Assembly: GCA_020091685.1 (NCBI GenBank)
Contig: CM034601.1
Span: forward strand, 16,483,320 to 16,547,319
From: Lutjanus erythropterus
Taxonomy: Eukaryota > Chordata > Actinopteri > Lutjaniformes > Lutjanidae
DNA length: 64,000 nucleotides
Direction of reading: 5' to 3'
Part shown: positions 25,535 through 39,900 of the stretch, piece after piece
Layout: every line of letters begins with the position of its first letter
Position numbering within the stretch: position 1 is the first letter of the stretch
The notes under the pieces: model-generated
What the model saw: the letters and a program-made list of their open reading frames with translations, nothing else
The model's database searches: none
Told to the model about the DNA's origin: nothing
Translations under genes and position numbers: made by a program

Positions 25535-25606
25535 TCCCATATGGTCTAGCGGTTAGGATTCCTGGTTTTCACCCAGGCGGCCCGGGTTCGACTCCCGGTA
25601 TGGGAA
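25535..25606 (+). tRNA. trnE-TTC: tRNA-Glu (anticodon TTC)
   Basis: A 72-nt intact cloverleaf. Acceptor stem TCCCATA/TATGGGA, D-arm GGTCTAGCGGTTAGGATT, anticodon stem CCTGG/CCAGG around loop TTTTCAC with anticodon TTC, and T-arm CCGGGTTCGACTCCCGG, which includes the B box. A TTTT run at about 25614 can end Pol III transcription. No mismatch in any stem. Confidence 0.96.
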
Positions 25607-27499
25607 CATCACTTTTGATCTCCAGAGAAGCAATACATGTCCTGAAGCATTGTAAACCCTGAGTTAAATATACGTGTGACTTCACAATTATTAGATTATC
25701 TCTGTGCAACAAACTGGTGGCCATTGTCACATAACAGCCACTAGGTGGCTTGTCGATGCCTTTATAGGCAGTTTAGTCGATCTGTGAAGGCAGTGTAGGT
25801 TAAAGGTGGATTTAGTTACAGCAGACAAATCAAACTACAGTAGCGGTGTATGTAACTATCTCAATCTTTGTTTGAACACATAAAAGAGTGAAGAATTTGG
25901 ACTAAATGCAGGCTGTCAAAATAAAACACAACACCCCTTTGTTTTAGTTCATATTTGGTACATGTTTTCACGGCCAAGTAAACAAACACCTGACAACAGA
26001 CCTTCACCTCGGACATACTGAAATGAAACAGTACAGTAGACACAGGTGTTACTGATCATACTAATCAGTGTCTTACGCACAATAGCAGCACTGTGATTCT
26101 GTTTGACCCGAATGTAACAGAACCCTAGTATCATTACTAACACCTGTGTTTACTCCAGGATTTAATGCCAAATTGGCTGCTGTGCAAAAGGTCTATGATG
26201 CCAGCACTGTACACAGTGATCTAACAATCATTTATGGGCCCTAACTGAGGGATGTGTTTGCTTATCAAAAAGATTTAAATTAAATGTTTAAAGCCATATT
26301 CCTGGATTTATATACTAAGTGAGTAGAGAAAAGAAATTCTATGGATGTTTCTTAAATTAACTTCTTCAGTCAGACTGTCATAATCCGTAAGTTTTGCTCT
26401 TGAGCTAAAAAGCAAGCTAGTTTTAGGTTGATCTGTGCTTTATTCAATTATTAAGTAACTGTGACACAAATAACTCTGTACTTGAATGACAACAAACAAG
26501 TATTTAAAGCTCGAATATCTAATTTTTCTGAGGAAGCTGGCAGAGGTGAACATTTAAAAAACAGCACAAATGTTTTCTCAAAGCAACTACAAGTAACCTT
26601 AATATTTTGTTGATTTGAGAGGCCTCTGTGGACAAAAGCTGTAGGATTTCTACTAACATAACCACAAAATATAACATCAAAAATTAAGTTGTATAAATAA
26701 AAATCCCCATTTTAACTGGTTAATGTACATCTCATTGTGACCTTGGCAGGGTAAACTTAAAAACAAGCTTGTTTCTTCTGATTTCAAGGTGAATCTGATG
26801 CGGTGGCAGGAATTAATAACTACACAGTCAATCTTCTCTCGTTAACTTACGTATAGAGGCATCAGTATTAAACTGAAGATGGTCTCATAATCAGTTCAAA
26901 ACTACTTATAATAGCTTTAAAATTTATAACAGTTAAAGAATTTCGTAAAAGCTTAAAGCCTAAATTCCCAAACTGTAGTACAAGTACCACTGGTGGTACA
27001 CAAGCTCCAGCCAGTGGTAAATGTAAGAATGTCAGACGTTTTTTTTTTTTAAAGAAATAAATTAATTTAAAAACATACTACCACCAAAATACTACAAAAT
27101 TTTAAATGAAAATGCATAAAATAGATAATTGAAATGTAATTTAACTTGTCTTTCCTGTACTTTTGTCTCAATACCAGCCTGCTCCATGCTACAATCACGC
27201 ATGCAGCACGCGCATATGTAACGCACGATTAGTTACGATCTTAACTGTAATGGCAAGTTAGTAACCATAGGTAAAATGAAGAGACTGCAAATTAATACTC
27301 CCAAAACACGGCAATCGTGGTGCCAAATGGGAACTATAACAAAGAGGAGTGCAGATCAGATCCATTTCAAGCAGCCATGTTGCAAACTAAATGGGTGACC
27401 ATGACACAGCTGCTAGTGATTACTCAAAAAGCGCCAACTGACGGTGTAAAACAATAAGATACACAGTGCAAAAAGTTTGAAAAACAATGATCTAAAGTA
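25607..27499. other. Spacer between the tRNA gene and uspl1
   Basis: No exon recognised. Near 25734 the phrase CAGCCACTAGGTGGC resembles a CTCF-type core, but this is weak. The rest is AT-rich single-copy-looking DNA. Confidence 0.35.
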
Positions 27500-27505
27500 T
27501 TTATT
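27500..27505 (-). terminator. uspl1: Candidate uspl1 poly(A) signal
   Basis: AATAAA on the minus strand, 435 bases past the uspl1 stop codon. Other A/T-rich variants lie closer, so this assignment is tentative. Confidence 0.4.
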
Positions 27506-27939
27506 AAATTAAGACACTTGTCTTATTAAAGACACAAAAAACAAACAATTTTCAAGTACCTTGTCAAAATGACAAAACAGAGCAAACTGACAGTTTTAAC
27601 TGTAAACATGATCCTTTCATACAATCCAGTCACATACAATATATACACTACAAAGTGTCAAACACAGAAATCCTTTCAAGATGAGGTTTATAAATTGTAT
27701 CCATGATTCAACATGCAAACTATAGAAACTCAAAATTAAACAAGATCAACAAACACAGACTGAATCAACCCTTCTAAATTAAAATAATATAAATACACCA
27801 AAAGATTTCACTACTTTAAACTTGCATCTTCATGTCATGAGGTATAAACTAGTTAACGTTGCATAATTTTCTCATGATACCAAGTTGAGTATAATAGTAT
27901 CTGTGCTTGGAGCATGCAGACAACATCCACCCCCACAGC

Positions 27940-30900
27940 TCAGACGAAAAATTCAAGTGCACTTATTGCCTCGGTCTCCATCTCCGTCTGTCTCTGAGCC
28001 ACAGCCTGAGAGAGGAAGTCAAAGTCGTCCAGGAAGTTTTCTGTGTTGGGTTCGTTTACGCGAGGATTCACCTGTGACGCGACATCAGCTCCATCCTGTC
28101 CGTTGGCCAGCATCTCGAGGAAGCCGGTGCTGTCCGGTGAAAGGTTGCTCGCTGTGGTTGCGGGCGAGAGCAGATCCGAGAGGATGTCATCGCAGATGGA
28201 GCCGTCGTAAGTGCTTGAGGTGACTGTACTCGGAGAGCCCAGGTCAGTGCTGTCTGGTCGGAGGCCGGAGGCTCCATGCTGCTGACCCAACTTTTCATTC
28301 AGCTTGGCGAGCCTCTTCTTCTTCGCCTTCAGCTTCTTGAGCAGCTTGTACCTGAGGGCTTCGGTGTGGCTGAGACCTGCAGGAACCTTTGAGGACTGGT
28401 GTTTCTTTGAGGAGGATTTTACAGGAAGTGATGTAACGGACACCACCGAAGTGTCCGTTAGGGATGTTTGGTTGGAAGTTACAGGTTGAAACAATTTAGG
28501 CGGGATGCTTGAGGTCTTAGCGCCAAATGCGCCGTACATTTCTGCAGCTTTTGGTGGGAGACCGTCATTCTCCTCCGTCCTGAGCTGGGGTTTTGGGAAG
28601 CATCCTCCAGGAATCTGTGGTCTTCTCACGGGGTTGGGGGTAGAGTGAGTTACAGGACCGGGTTTTACTTGCGTGGCACTGGTGTGGGCGGGTTTATCAA
28701 CTGGCTTGTGAGCTTGGTGTACTGGGTGTTTGCTGAGCAGGTACGACCAGTGGGTGTTTGGATGTAGTGTTGGTGGGACTGCTGAACTTTTAGGAGTAGC
28801 GGACGAGGGTGAGGTGTTGGTAGAAGAGACGGGGGACACTTGCTGTGTGGTTTCAACAGATGGCGTGTCATCCTGACCAGGAGCCGCAGCAGTTGATGGT
28901 TCATTGTGGATTACTTTGGAGGGCTCAGATTCAGATGCAGGTGGTGGGGCTGCTTTGGATGAGGCCGCTTTTTTACTCGTTTGTCTGCCGACGGTTTTGC
29001 CTCTGGCAGCTCCTCTCCCTCTGCCTCGTCCTCCCCTGGCTCCAGGCACAAATGTAGGATCACTAGAAGAGTTGTGATCAGATTCAGAGCTGCTGGAGGT
29101 GGTGGGGAGCTCATCATGATGGCTGGGAGACATTCCACCATCTATTACAGCTGAGGAGCTATCCAGCGTAGAGTCAGGTATTTCTTTCTTGTTGGGAACG
29201 CTCAAAATTTGAGTTTGTCCCTCATCGTTTACAGACTGCATTTCTGAATCGACTTTTAATTCCACCAGCGTGAGCGTGATTATGTCGTCATGTGAAAGGC
29301 CCTCGAAGGTTTCGAGCAGCGTCGTGGAACCTATCGATGTGTCCACACCGGCTGTGACCGTCGTGTCCATGATGTTGCCGTTGTCTTTAGATGGCGAGAG
29401 TGCGTGGACGATGTCAGTGTCATCGTGAGACACGAGAACAGAGTTATCCACAGTGTGAGCAGTTGACAGCTCTTCATCCGCTGTTAAATCTTTGTCATCT
29501 GGACTGGGGTTCATTTCCCTTTTAGATGGGGAAGATTCAGCAAAAGTGCTGGAGGGAGAACAAGCTGGAGGCTCTTTATCCTCCTCCACCTCCCAGAAGA
29601 CAACGTGGATCTCTTCAGCAGGGACTGGGAGCTTTTCATGGGTCTTACATTCCGGATGTTTCAAGTCGTCATACTCCAGCCATGATCCTGTGAGGAAGAG
29701 ATTCAACAACACGCGGTTACAACAAAATAAAAAACATCACATGCAGCATTTAAGTGATTATTTGAAGTGGGGTTGTATCAATAGTCAGTGTGTTACCTAC
29801 AGCTACTATTCACAAACTGGGGCACAAGTAAAAGTGATTTGCAAAATAAAGACACAGACAAGGTACAGTCCCAGTTCAGAGGAGCAGCGCGAGTACTGAT
29901 GTTTAAGTGTGCACGATATTCAAAATAGAATATTTTTACTGCTTTACCTTGCTGTCAGACAACCTTTTTTGAGGGGAAACTGTTATTATATTACCCAAAT
30001 ACAGCTCTCTCCAAAGCAACCAGACACCTTTGGCAAAATCAGCTACTTTACCATGCAGAGCACTGGGGCTGCTGATCTACTGGTGCTGTGATCCATTAGT
30101 TTGTTTGTGTAACTGTATGACTACAATGTTTTAAAGGGTTAGTTCAGATTCACCCAAGTCGCACAACACCTCAAGCAAACTAACAGATCAAGGCAGCAGT
30201 AGACCAGCAACTCCAGTGCCCTGCGAGGTAAAAATGTTGATTTTGCCCATTAACTCTGGTTGAGCAGGAGAGTGATATTTTGCTCATATAACTGTGGTTT
30301 CCTGTTGGAAAAAGTTGTCTAAGAGCAAGGTAAAGCTGTGAAAATATTCTAAATATAGCACACATTTAAATGGATACTGTTTTTTTAGGGGGTTAAAATA
30401 CATTTTGCTGCTGACCCTATCCACAGCAGTACATTGCTTTGCTTCCAACACCGGTACTCGAGCTGCTCCAAACTGGAGGTGTGCCTACCGCTATCTATTA
30501 TAAGTAATACACTGACTGTGAATAAATATCTCCTGCAACCCCATTTAAAAAAATCCAAACTATCCCTTTAATGAAGTGCCTCACTGAGACTTACAATCTC
30601 TTCTACAAGAGCATGTTTGTGAAAACATCAGCAGCACAAAGAAAATAACAAAACATAACAGACAAATAATAAAACACATAAAACGTGGAAAGATTAATCA
30701 CATATTGGTAAAACCTTAGCTGACAGATAAAATCTTTATAAATGGCTATGAATTAAGCCCTAAATTGCTGTTGTCTTCTGTATTTTAACATTGCATGAAC
30801 TGTCCAGCAGAATGTGCTGTTGGCAAACTACAGTGTAGAGGAATACAAATTCATGTGACTCAACTATCCGCCCCAGTGTTTGTGGTTTTACACCAAGTGC

Positions 30901-33900
30901 AAATATAACTTACAGATCAATACAGGGAAGCAAAAAAACAAGTTCTTTGACATCTGACTTCAATAATCCATTTAAAAATATTGCAACAAATGACAGCATG
31001 CAAACCAGGCTGGTAGTGCAAGCTAATCAACAGATCTACATTTTATCAGTCAGTGGTAAAGACCTGGTTTATATGTCATATAAGATGGAAAAAAAGTAAT
31101 AAAAATCACTGTAAAAGTCAATCTTAAAATACCTACCATCTGAATTACAAATCCAGGTGACAAAGTGCTTGAGCTGCTGGTTGTACTGTATGACAGTGGT
31201 GATGGAGTGGCGTTTCCCCTTGAAGGTGAAGGTGTAGATTTTGACATCATTGTCAGGAAGCCCCCCCACAAAGTGCAGCTGAAACACTGGAGGCACTCTA
31301 CACAAAAAGACAAAGCAAAAAAAAGTGAAGGCCGAGGCAAGACTGCAAACTTTGTACAGCATCCTCTGTCTTGTTCTCACTCCTGCTCAATGTACAGAGG
31401 TGATGTTATTATTAGAATGTGTGTTCTGTTATAAGATGTTTACATTTAAAACCAACTGTGGACATTAAAATTAAAAAAGATAAATCTGTAATTTTTCATA
31501 TAGTTTCAGTGTTGAGTAATAATTAATTGGTCATTTCATTCACCCTGGCAATGAGTTACATCCACGTAAAGACACGAGAGTGCTTTGGCTCAACATCTGC
31601 AGGCAGTTAATAAGTTAATGTGCTATGGAGGCGCATAGGTTCTTTGTTATTCTGCAGATTTTTGCTTTGTTTTTTTTTTTTTACATCACACAACTGACTT
31701 GATAATCTGGAGACAATGAAGAAGACAGTGCCCCTATATAAATATTAATCATTTAAATGCTAAAACTGCATATTAAAATGACTTTAACAACAGCAGTATA
31801 TTCGTTTCCACAGAGGTGGGGTCACCAGGAAGTCTAGTTGTATCAGCAAGTTGAATCTGAGACTTTTTAATGCCACCGTTAAATTTAATTTAATTAAAGG
31901 CTAATTTGGCTATAAAACTAAACATCAAATGTGAAAATATAGCCACATTCTCTAAGTGGGATTAAAAGACAATAACTGGTTGAGTTAAGGACTCACAGTC
32001 TCTGTACATGCGTCACATCCTCTACCAACTGAGCTACCAATGTCAGTCTTAACCAATAATCATCCTGCAAATTCCAATAATACTAATCAGTGTAAAACCT
32101 TTGTTAACGTACAACATTTTTAAGACTAACAATAGACACATTAACTGTTTGATTCTTACCTCTCCAGCATCATAGTCCTCGTCTGATTCCTCTTCAAGCA
32201 CACGTTGCACGGGGCCGAGTGAACAGCGTGAAGTGGTCGCCAGTCAGGAGAAATATTTGTGAAGGTGGGAAGAGTCTTCACAACCCTGAAAAGTAAAGGA
32301 TGCAAGTTTTAGTTTTATACAGATTTCACTAAAGATGAGTTATTTTCAAGAGTGTTGTGGTCAACCGTTCCTAATAAACTCAAGGTTAAGTTATCTTTCA
32401 CACAGAGTATACATCTGAAAATAGGGATGTTAGTGATTAATCAACTGATTAAGTGCTGTTAAGAACTTAACCAATTAAAAATGTATTAATTGATGATGAA
32501 TCAAATCCAGAAACAGTAATAATTGTGCTTCATTTGACATAGTTTTATCTGGCAGAGGCATTTGCTGAATGAGGAAACTTAAAAAAAAAATGAAAATAAG
32601 AAAAAAAACATGCATCTTATATCTTATTAATCCTTAACTGATAAATCAACTGTTAGCATTTTCAACTATCAGTTAAAGGCGGGGTGTCCTGTTCTAATCC
32701 AATAGCACTATTTATCAAAAAAACAAATCTGAATCTGCCCTGGCTCTGTAAATGGGGAACAAAAAGTAACTTGGACCAAACCACATCTCCAGAACAGTGC
32801 ATCCCACCTTTAAGGACGTTGCACAGAATATTCAACCCTATCGGACACTATGGGCCTCATGCAAGAACCACCCGTATGAACAGACATGTTCTTAAGTGAA
32901 GTGCACGAGTGATTTAGGAGAACTTGTCGCATTCACCAATTTTCTTGTATTTTGAATTTTCTTTCAGATACAAACAGAATCTCCATGTGGTCCCTATGTG
33001 CAGTCAGTCTGCTGGTATCCAAACTGAAGTTTTAAACTAATGACTGAATATTTCAATAGTTTGAACACATTCTGAACTTCGTAATTATCCTGTTTCACTA
33101 GATTTCAAAATATAATTGTAAATTTACATATAAAGCCTATCGTCATTCATTCAATGATCTTTCATTACCTGCTGTCAGGTGTATTGGCCACATATCTGCA
33201 CATGTAGTCTCTGTCAAACAACCTCTCTTATTCTGTCCTCTTTCTCTGCGATGAAAACTTCCCCTTAACTGTCTCCTCTTGCTGCAGTCATCAACCACCC
33301 CTCACTATCGCAAGTCTTTTTTTTTTTTTTCTTTTCCTCTGAAGTCATTTTCAAATCGAGGCATTTCTTCTGTATTTAAGCGACAGTCTGACTCTTGGGT
33401 AACACAGCATTAACAGCAGCCCCTTTTCCTGTTTCTCTGCTTTAGCAGTTCTTTTAACTTCACTGCTGATGCTGTTAAGATGACAGTTTTTCCTTTATGG
33501 ATCTCTGAAAGCAGGACGTCCCAACTCCAAACTCTTTAAGTTCTTTTTTTCTTTTTGACACTATTTTCACAAATGAATGCTTCCTGACATATGGGGCAGG
33601 AAGCAAAGCCATATATGGTGTTATTGGGGTGTTAATTATGCAATTTACAAGTCTCACGCACGCGCAGGTGGATAATTTACAGTTATCTGAGGTTACAAGC
33701 GTTTGTTCAATCTTATGTGACGTGTTTGTACGAGCACTGTGTATGATAAAAGTAAGACAAATTTAAGATAAGAATATGAAAATGTTCTTGCATGAGGCCC
33801 AATATGTCCCATCAATCCACCAAATTAGTACAGAGCTGTTTATCACCTTAATCAATGAGTTGATTAACAGAAAACAACAATTTTCATCCTAAATGGGTGG

Positions 33901-36900
33901 TTTGGTAAATTCCACACTTTTCAAGATTCCCATTTCTCAGTAGATTTTTCAGGTCATATTTGACCTCAGAATACAAATAATTAGATGCTTATTATGCAAA
34001 TAAATGATTTAAAATCCAACAGTTAACATGTGTGTCACGTCCTGACTGTATGTACACCATTATGTTGCCAAATCATTAACCAGAAGACTGTAGATGGCCA
34101 TTTGGGACCAGCAAACCAGCCCTAATAAAAACTCATGTACTGTAAACTAGCTGGTGCTTCCTATAGTTGTATTATTTTCCCTTAACATGTTGAATAAAGA
34201 ATAATATAATATAGTTCTTGTCATTTTAGTCTTTTATAAATAAGAACTAAAGATGAATTGGAAAACAGTAATTAAATATTCACAGCGTACATATTTTACA
34301 TATTTTCCAGACCTGGAAATTACTAAAACCAAATTCCATACTTTCCCATAGTCCAAAGGAACAGTGAAACAATCTCTTGTCCCAGGTTCTTAAAAATTAG
34401 GATTTTTTTTTGTCTCTTTTAAATTATACGCGTATCATTTTAAATTCAATCCTCATATGTTTTGGACTGATGGTTTGACAAAACAGGCAATATGAAGATG
34501 TCCCCTTCAGCTCTGGGGAACCGTGATGGGTATTTTTCAGTATCGTCTGGCTTTTTATGAACTCAATGAATAATCTCCATAATAACTGACAGAATAATTA
34601 ATTATACGAAAAATCAAGCACCCTAGAGTCGAGTCTCTCATAAGCTTTTAGTTCTCACCACCACAATGTAAGGTGTCTAAGTTTGTGCAGCTGTTATAGG
34701 ATGACAATCGACTTGTGGAAACATCATTCTATATCAAATTACCAAAAAATGACCGCGCACCGTTATCCCGAGGAGAAAATTTCTACCGCTAGCAAAAAAG
34801 CAGGGACAAAACCTCCTAAATGGCTTTCCCTTTTCTACATCAGACATGTTACTAATTACCAAAACTTAATGAACTTGAGAGTTTTAAGCCATTTCTAGAT
34901 ATCAATCAACAATCCACCGTTCACAGTCACTTGTGGATAAATGAGCCAATGTGCTGAGAGATTACAGAAAAAAAAAGCCTCTTATTAAAAGGAATTTATA
35001 CCAACTTGTATTTAATGACTCACTACTTTATATATTTCCTTCTCGCTCTCCAAACAGACCCGAGGCAGAGTGGGACCTCATCCAACTGATATAGTGAGCC
35101 ATGCATTTGTTCCCAACATGATTACTTCCAACACAAATACTTTCTCCGTGCTTTCAATCTCTCAAGCTTGTTCAAAAAGACAAAATGCTTCCGTGAATCA
35201 AGGACAACATGAAGTGTTTTATCATGCAGCTCATCCCCTACCTTTCTTTCATGACAGCTTTGCATTCACCGCACTTGAACTCCCAGTGAAAGGTTGACTG
35301 GAACAGAGGCTCCACCCAAGAGTCCATCATGAGCAGAAGCGGCAAGGCAAACACCGGCGTTTCCCTCTGACCTGAAAAGCACAAACATGCAGCAGTTAAG
35401 AGCAGGATTCAGAAACCTGCAGCTCCTCTTTTGGCTCTCTCCAGTGACTCCCTGTGGCTGTTAGGGCTGGGCAATATGGCCAAGAAAGAATTAAGGTTGA
35501 GAGATTGTTCGAATATATATCGTCTATAGGCGATGGGATGAACTCATCACCAGTTGCTTTTGTTCGGACAATTTTAGGGGCGATATTTGTCATTTTATTT
35601 TGCTCATGTAATAGTCTGCAGAGTGACAGCCGCTGCTCCGCGCCGTGCTCTCATCCAGCGGCGCAGCACACACCCACTCAGTCGGACCGTGCAAAACCAA
35701 ACCAGAGCTGGTGATTGTTGGAAGAGTGGACAGACTAACAAAGACGGTTTTGGCGTGTTGACATGTTTTTCTGTCGAGTTTGAATGAAGTGTGTTTCATG
35801 AGGAGTTAACCAGCTAATTAAGCTTGTCTTAGTTCAGTAGAAGAGAGAAACTTAAATTCAGAAGGTGTACGGATGTATTTCTCTGTTTAAAGGGGAAACT
35901 AGGAGTGAGAACATTTAATTTCTTGACACTTTGTGAGTTTATTGTGTTTACTGGATGTAGTAAATGTATGCAGCATATGTAACAGTGAATTCGCTGCTTG
36001 CACACGTCTCAGAATATGATGCATTACTGTAGATTTAACCAGCCAACAGTATGTAACGTTAGGGCTGGGAAATATGGGGAAGAAAAGCCAAACATCACAA
36101 TATTTTTGCCCAGATACCTTGACCAACCTTTAAAATCAGGAAAACACAAACGCCACATCATGATATAAAAATATCTGAAATCTAAGATGATATCTAGTCT
36201 CATATTACAATACTGACCTAATATTGATTTAATCAGAGTTCCCACACATTTTCCATGTCAAAATTTCCGTACTTTTCCGGACTCAAATTTCATTGGATTT
36301 GGCCAAAAACGCAATGATTTTTTTGTACAGAGGATTCTGTGTCAAGACGACATCCTTTTGCCCTCGCATATAGCTTACAATCATCTCCTCCCTCATATCT
36401 GAGCCATCAAACAATTTTACATTTAGGTTTCTTTTCCCTTTGGGAATCCTTAGCCAACCAGGCTTTATATTTGGCACTGCCAAGCTAGCCCTCATTGTTC
36501 ATTCATTCATTGTTTGTGTTAAGTTCAAACTCTTTGATGGGGGAATGTCATCCAACTTTCTGCAAACATCTCTGACCAAAGAAGAAATAAACTGACCAGC
36601 ACAACCTATACTTTTTTCATACTGAATATATATTATTGTTCCCATATTTTTTTGGGCTGTTCAATCAGAAATTCAGAATTTTACTTTTCAGAAAAAAGAA
36701 TAGGGCCAATAGTCTGGAAACACAAATGTTTTTTCCATACTCTCTCTTCTTTTTCCGTATTTATCAAGACCTGAAAATTACAAAAAACAATTCTCATAAT
36801 TTTCAATACTGCGCAGGAACCACGTATGCTGCACAGCCAAAGTAGCTTTGACAAAAAATTATATGGAAATGAATTAACTGTGTGACAGTAATAACAGGAG

Positions 36901-39900
36901 GCTGAGAGAGTAGAAATAAAGAGAGCGGCTATGTGCACAGTCACTACATACACGTTTCCTCCCTTATTGTTTTTTTTTTTTTTAAACATTTTAAAAAAGG
37001 AGAAAGGATTCTGACCCCTGGGTTAAAGCATTGTTACAGGTACGAATGCTGGCACAAACTGTAGTTACACATTTACAGGTAATTTAAACAAATTTAATCT
37101 GTGGATGAGATATTTTAGCGTTTTAGAGCTCACATGTCCACACAACTGAAAAAGAAAATGTCTCTCCTGCCTGTATCTGAACTGTCTACATTGCTTCCTC
37201 CTGCACTATCCCCGTCTCCCTCTCTATTTTCAGTATGCAGAGAGTGACAACCACTAAACACGTTTTCCCTCTTTCATATAACGTTAAGATTCGGCTGCAA
37301 CAAATCCAAGCATGTCCAAACCCGTCGCTTTCTGTTATTAACAGTTGATAATGCTTGCTTTGAAACTTCAAGATTTGCTCTTGTTTTGCATACTAAATGG
37401 GATCATGACTCAGTACAACCACAAGTGAGGAGATGCCAAATACCTAAAAGCACAACACACCAAAGTAAAAACAAAATGTCTGAACATCTTAAAAGCGGTG
37501 CAATTTACATATTATATAAGCTATGTGATTACATTCTGCAGAAGAAACGTGCCAAAACAAGGCAGACTACTCCTTTACACACTTCTTTTTGTCACTGTAA
37601 TCTGTTTGGCAAAAAAGTGGCATTAGGCTATATGAAATCTAATATTCATGAACAGAAGGCTTGAGGGGCCCTGGGAGCATCGTGTTGTTAAGTTTGAAAA
37701 GCATTCGCTCAGACATCTCTCCCTTTGCTCACAGTCGCTTGGCACAATTTGCATATTGTTCGTGATCTAACACTGGTTTCCTGTGAGTGCTGGTGGCGTC
37801 AGAAATACAGGTTAAAGAAATACTTTATTTCTTTATATCTATTCTATTATTCTCTACAGCTGTGTGGGACAGTCTGCTCCTGCTTCTGCCACCTCAAAAG
37901 GAAAAGTACATGTTCATGAAATCTACTCAAAAGTTCATTTACAAAAACAGATAAATGCTAATATTGAAAGGAATAAACCAACACTAGTTTGACTGGTGAA
38001 TCACAATAAAAACTAGAACTACCACCTCGGTCAAGTTGCTGTTTACATCCAGATCTGTCCAGATTCAGATACTGTATTTACTGAAGAGATGAGAGATGCA
38101 ATACTTGCAGTTTTCTTGGCCGATTCCGATTTTTTTTACAGGTCTGACCTGCTGATCCAGATTCTCAGAGAACTATAATTGACAGAATACGCAAACATTT
38201 TTGTAACTTTTCTTTAATGTAAAATTAAATTGGATGTTCATAATAAAACACTGACTATTAAATGACTTAGTTTTTCTCCAAAAGTGATCAAGGTCACAGG
38301 AAGGCCTTTTATATCATATTGAGATAACACACCGTTCTCGTGGGAAACTTGATTTCAAGTGATTTCGTCGAAGTAGATGTGGACAAACCAGAGACTGGTG
38401 CAGTGCAACAGCTTGCTGCAGTAAAGCTTTGCAGTGAGAAAAACAGAAGCTAAACAAGTCTGGATGAGAAAATGTTTGATGAGATGCATCAACACATGTT
38501 GTTTATTTTTCAGCCAGAACTGGAGGTGAGATTTTAACTGTCAGCCTGTGAACAGCAGTCTGCTGTTGGCTAACATCAGCCTGAAGAGCTTGAAAGTTTA
38601 CTGTTGTTAAGCGACACCGTCAGCTGCTCCATCTCCCTGTAGACTGTCTATATTATCTTTATCCTGTTCTTGGAATCTATTACCAACGCCAACTTCACGC
38701 AAGCATGTGTCTGAGTGTGTGTGTGGCTATGACCAGCACTGTGGTGGCTGTGAGGTTACTGCCTCTGCCACTGTGCACATGACGTGACTATCACATTTGT
38801 GAATAAGACTGGTGCAGAGCTGGATATGTGACGCTGACTGGTCGGTCGATCAATGCATGCCTAATATTAAATGAATTTTTTGGTGAAATGGAAGTTTACA
38901 TTATATTGCCGGTGTATTTGTAATTTCCTGTGAGAAGCATGCAGTCTGCATTTGAAGGCTATTTTTTTTTTACAGAGGACTGACAGAGAGCTGAACATTC
39001 TGATGTCAAAGTGAAGTTGACCTCACGTCATTTTGTCCTACTGGATGTGTGTGAAACTTTGTCCTAATAACCGTTTCAGTTCTTAGTTATGGCCAAAAAA
39101 GTGTCTTGTGGACTTAACCTCTGACCACAAAAATCGAATCAGTTCATCCCTGAGTCCAAATGGATGTTTGTACCAAATTTGACGAAATTCCCTCAAGGCG
39201 TTCTTGAGATATGGCTTTCACAAGAAGGGGACAGACGGCTGGACAAACGGCCTTTTGACTTGTATTCAATTGAATACAGAACAAAGACAGGATATTCAAT
39301 ATTCAAACTGATAAACTATTTTGTTTCTGGGTTTTTGGGTGAATATACACTATTCTGAATTTGATGCCTGCAACACATTACAAAAAAAAATGGTGATGGG
39401 GCAACAGAAGACTGGGAAAGTTGTGGAATGCTCAAAAACAACTGTGTTGAAAATTTGAAAGGTAAACAGTTTAACTGGTAACAGGTGACGGTATCACGAC
39501 TGAATCAAAGGGCATCCTCAACAGGCTCAGTCATTCTCTAGCACGAATGGGGTGAGATTCATCACTTTATGAAAACCTGTGTGGTCAAATAGTCCAGCAG
39601 TTTAAGAACAATGTTTCTCAACACACAGTTTCAAGAACTTTCACCATATACAATCCATAATATCATAAAAATCCAGAGAAATATCTGTATGTAAGGGGCA
39701 AGACTGAAAACCAACAAGAAAACCAACAATGAATTCCTGTGGCTGTTGACCCCTTCAGGCAGAACCACACTAAAAAACTTGCATAATTGTGTAAAGGATA
39801 CTACATGAGCTTAGAAACACTTTGGAAAACAGTTTCTTGCTGCATCTACAAATGCGAGTTAAGACTCCACCATGCCAAGTAAAAGCCACGTATCAGCAAC

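Noticed and set aside
28068-29141. Several open frames inside the last uspl1 exon in other frames and on the plus strand
   Set aside because: They are shadows of the real uspl1 frame, which is fixed by splice phase and match to the human C-terminus.
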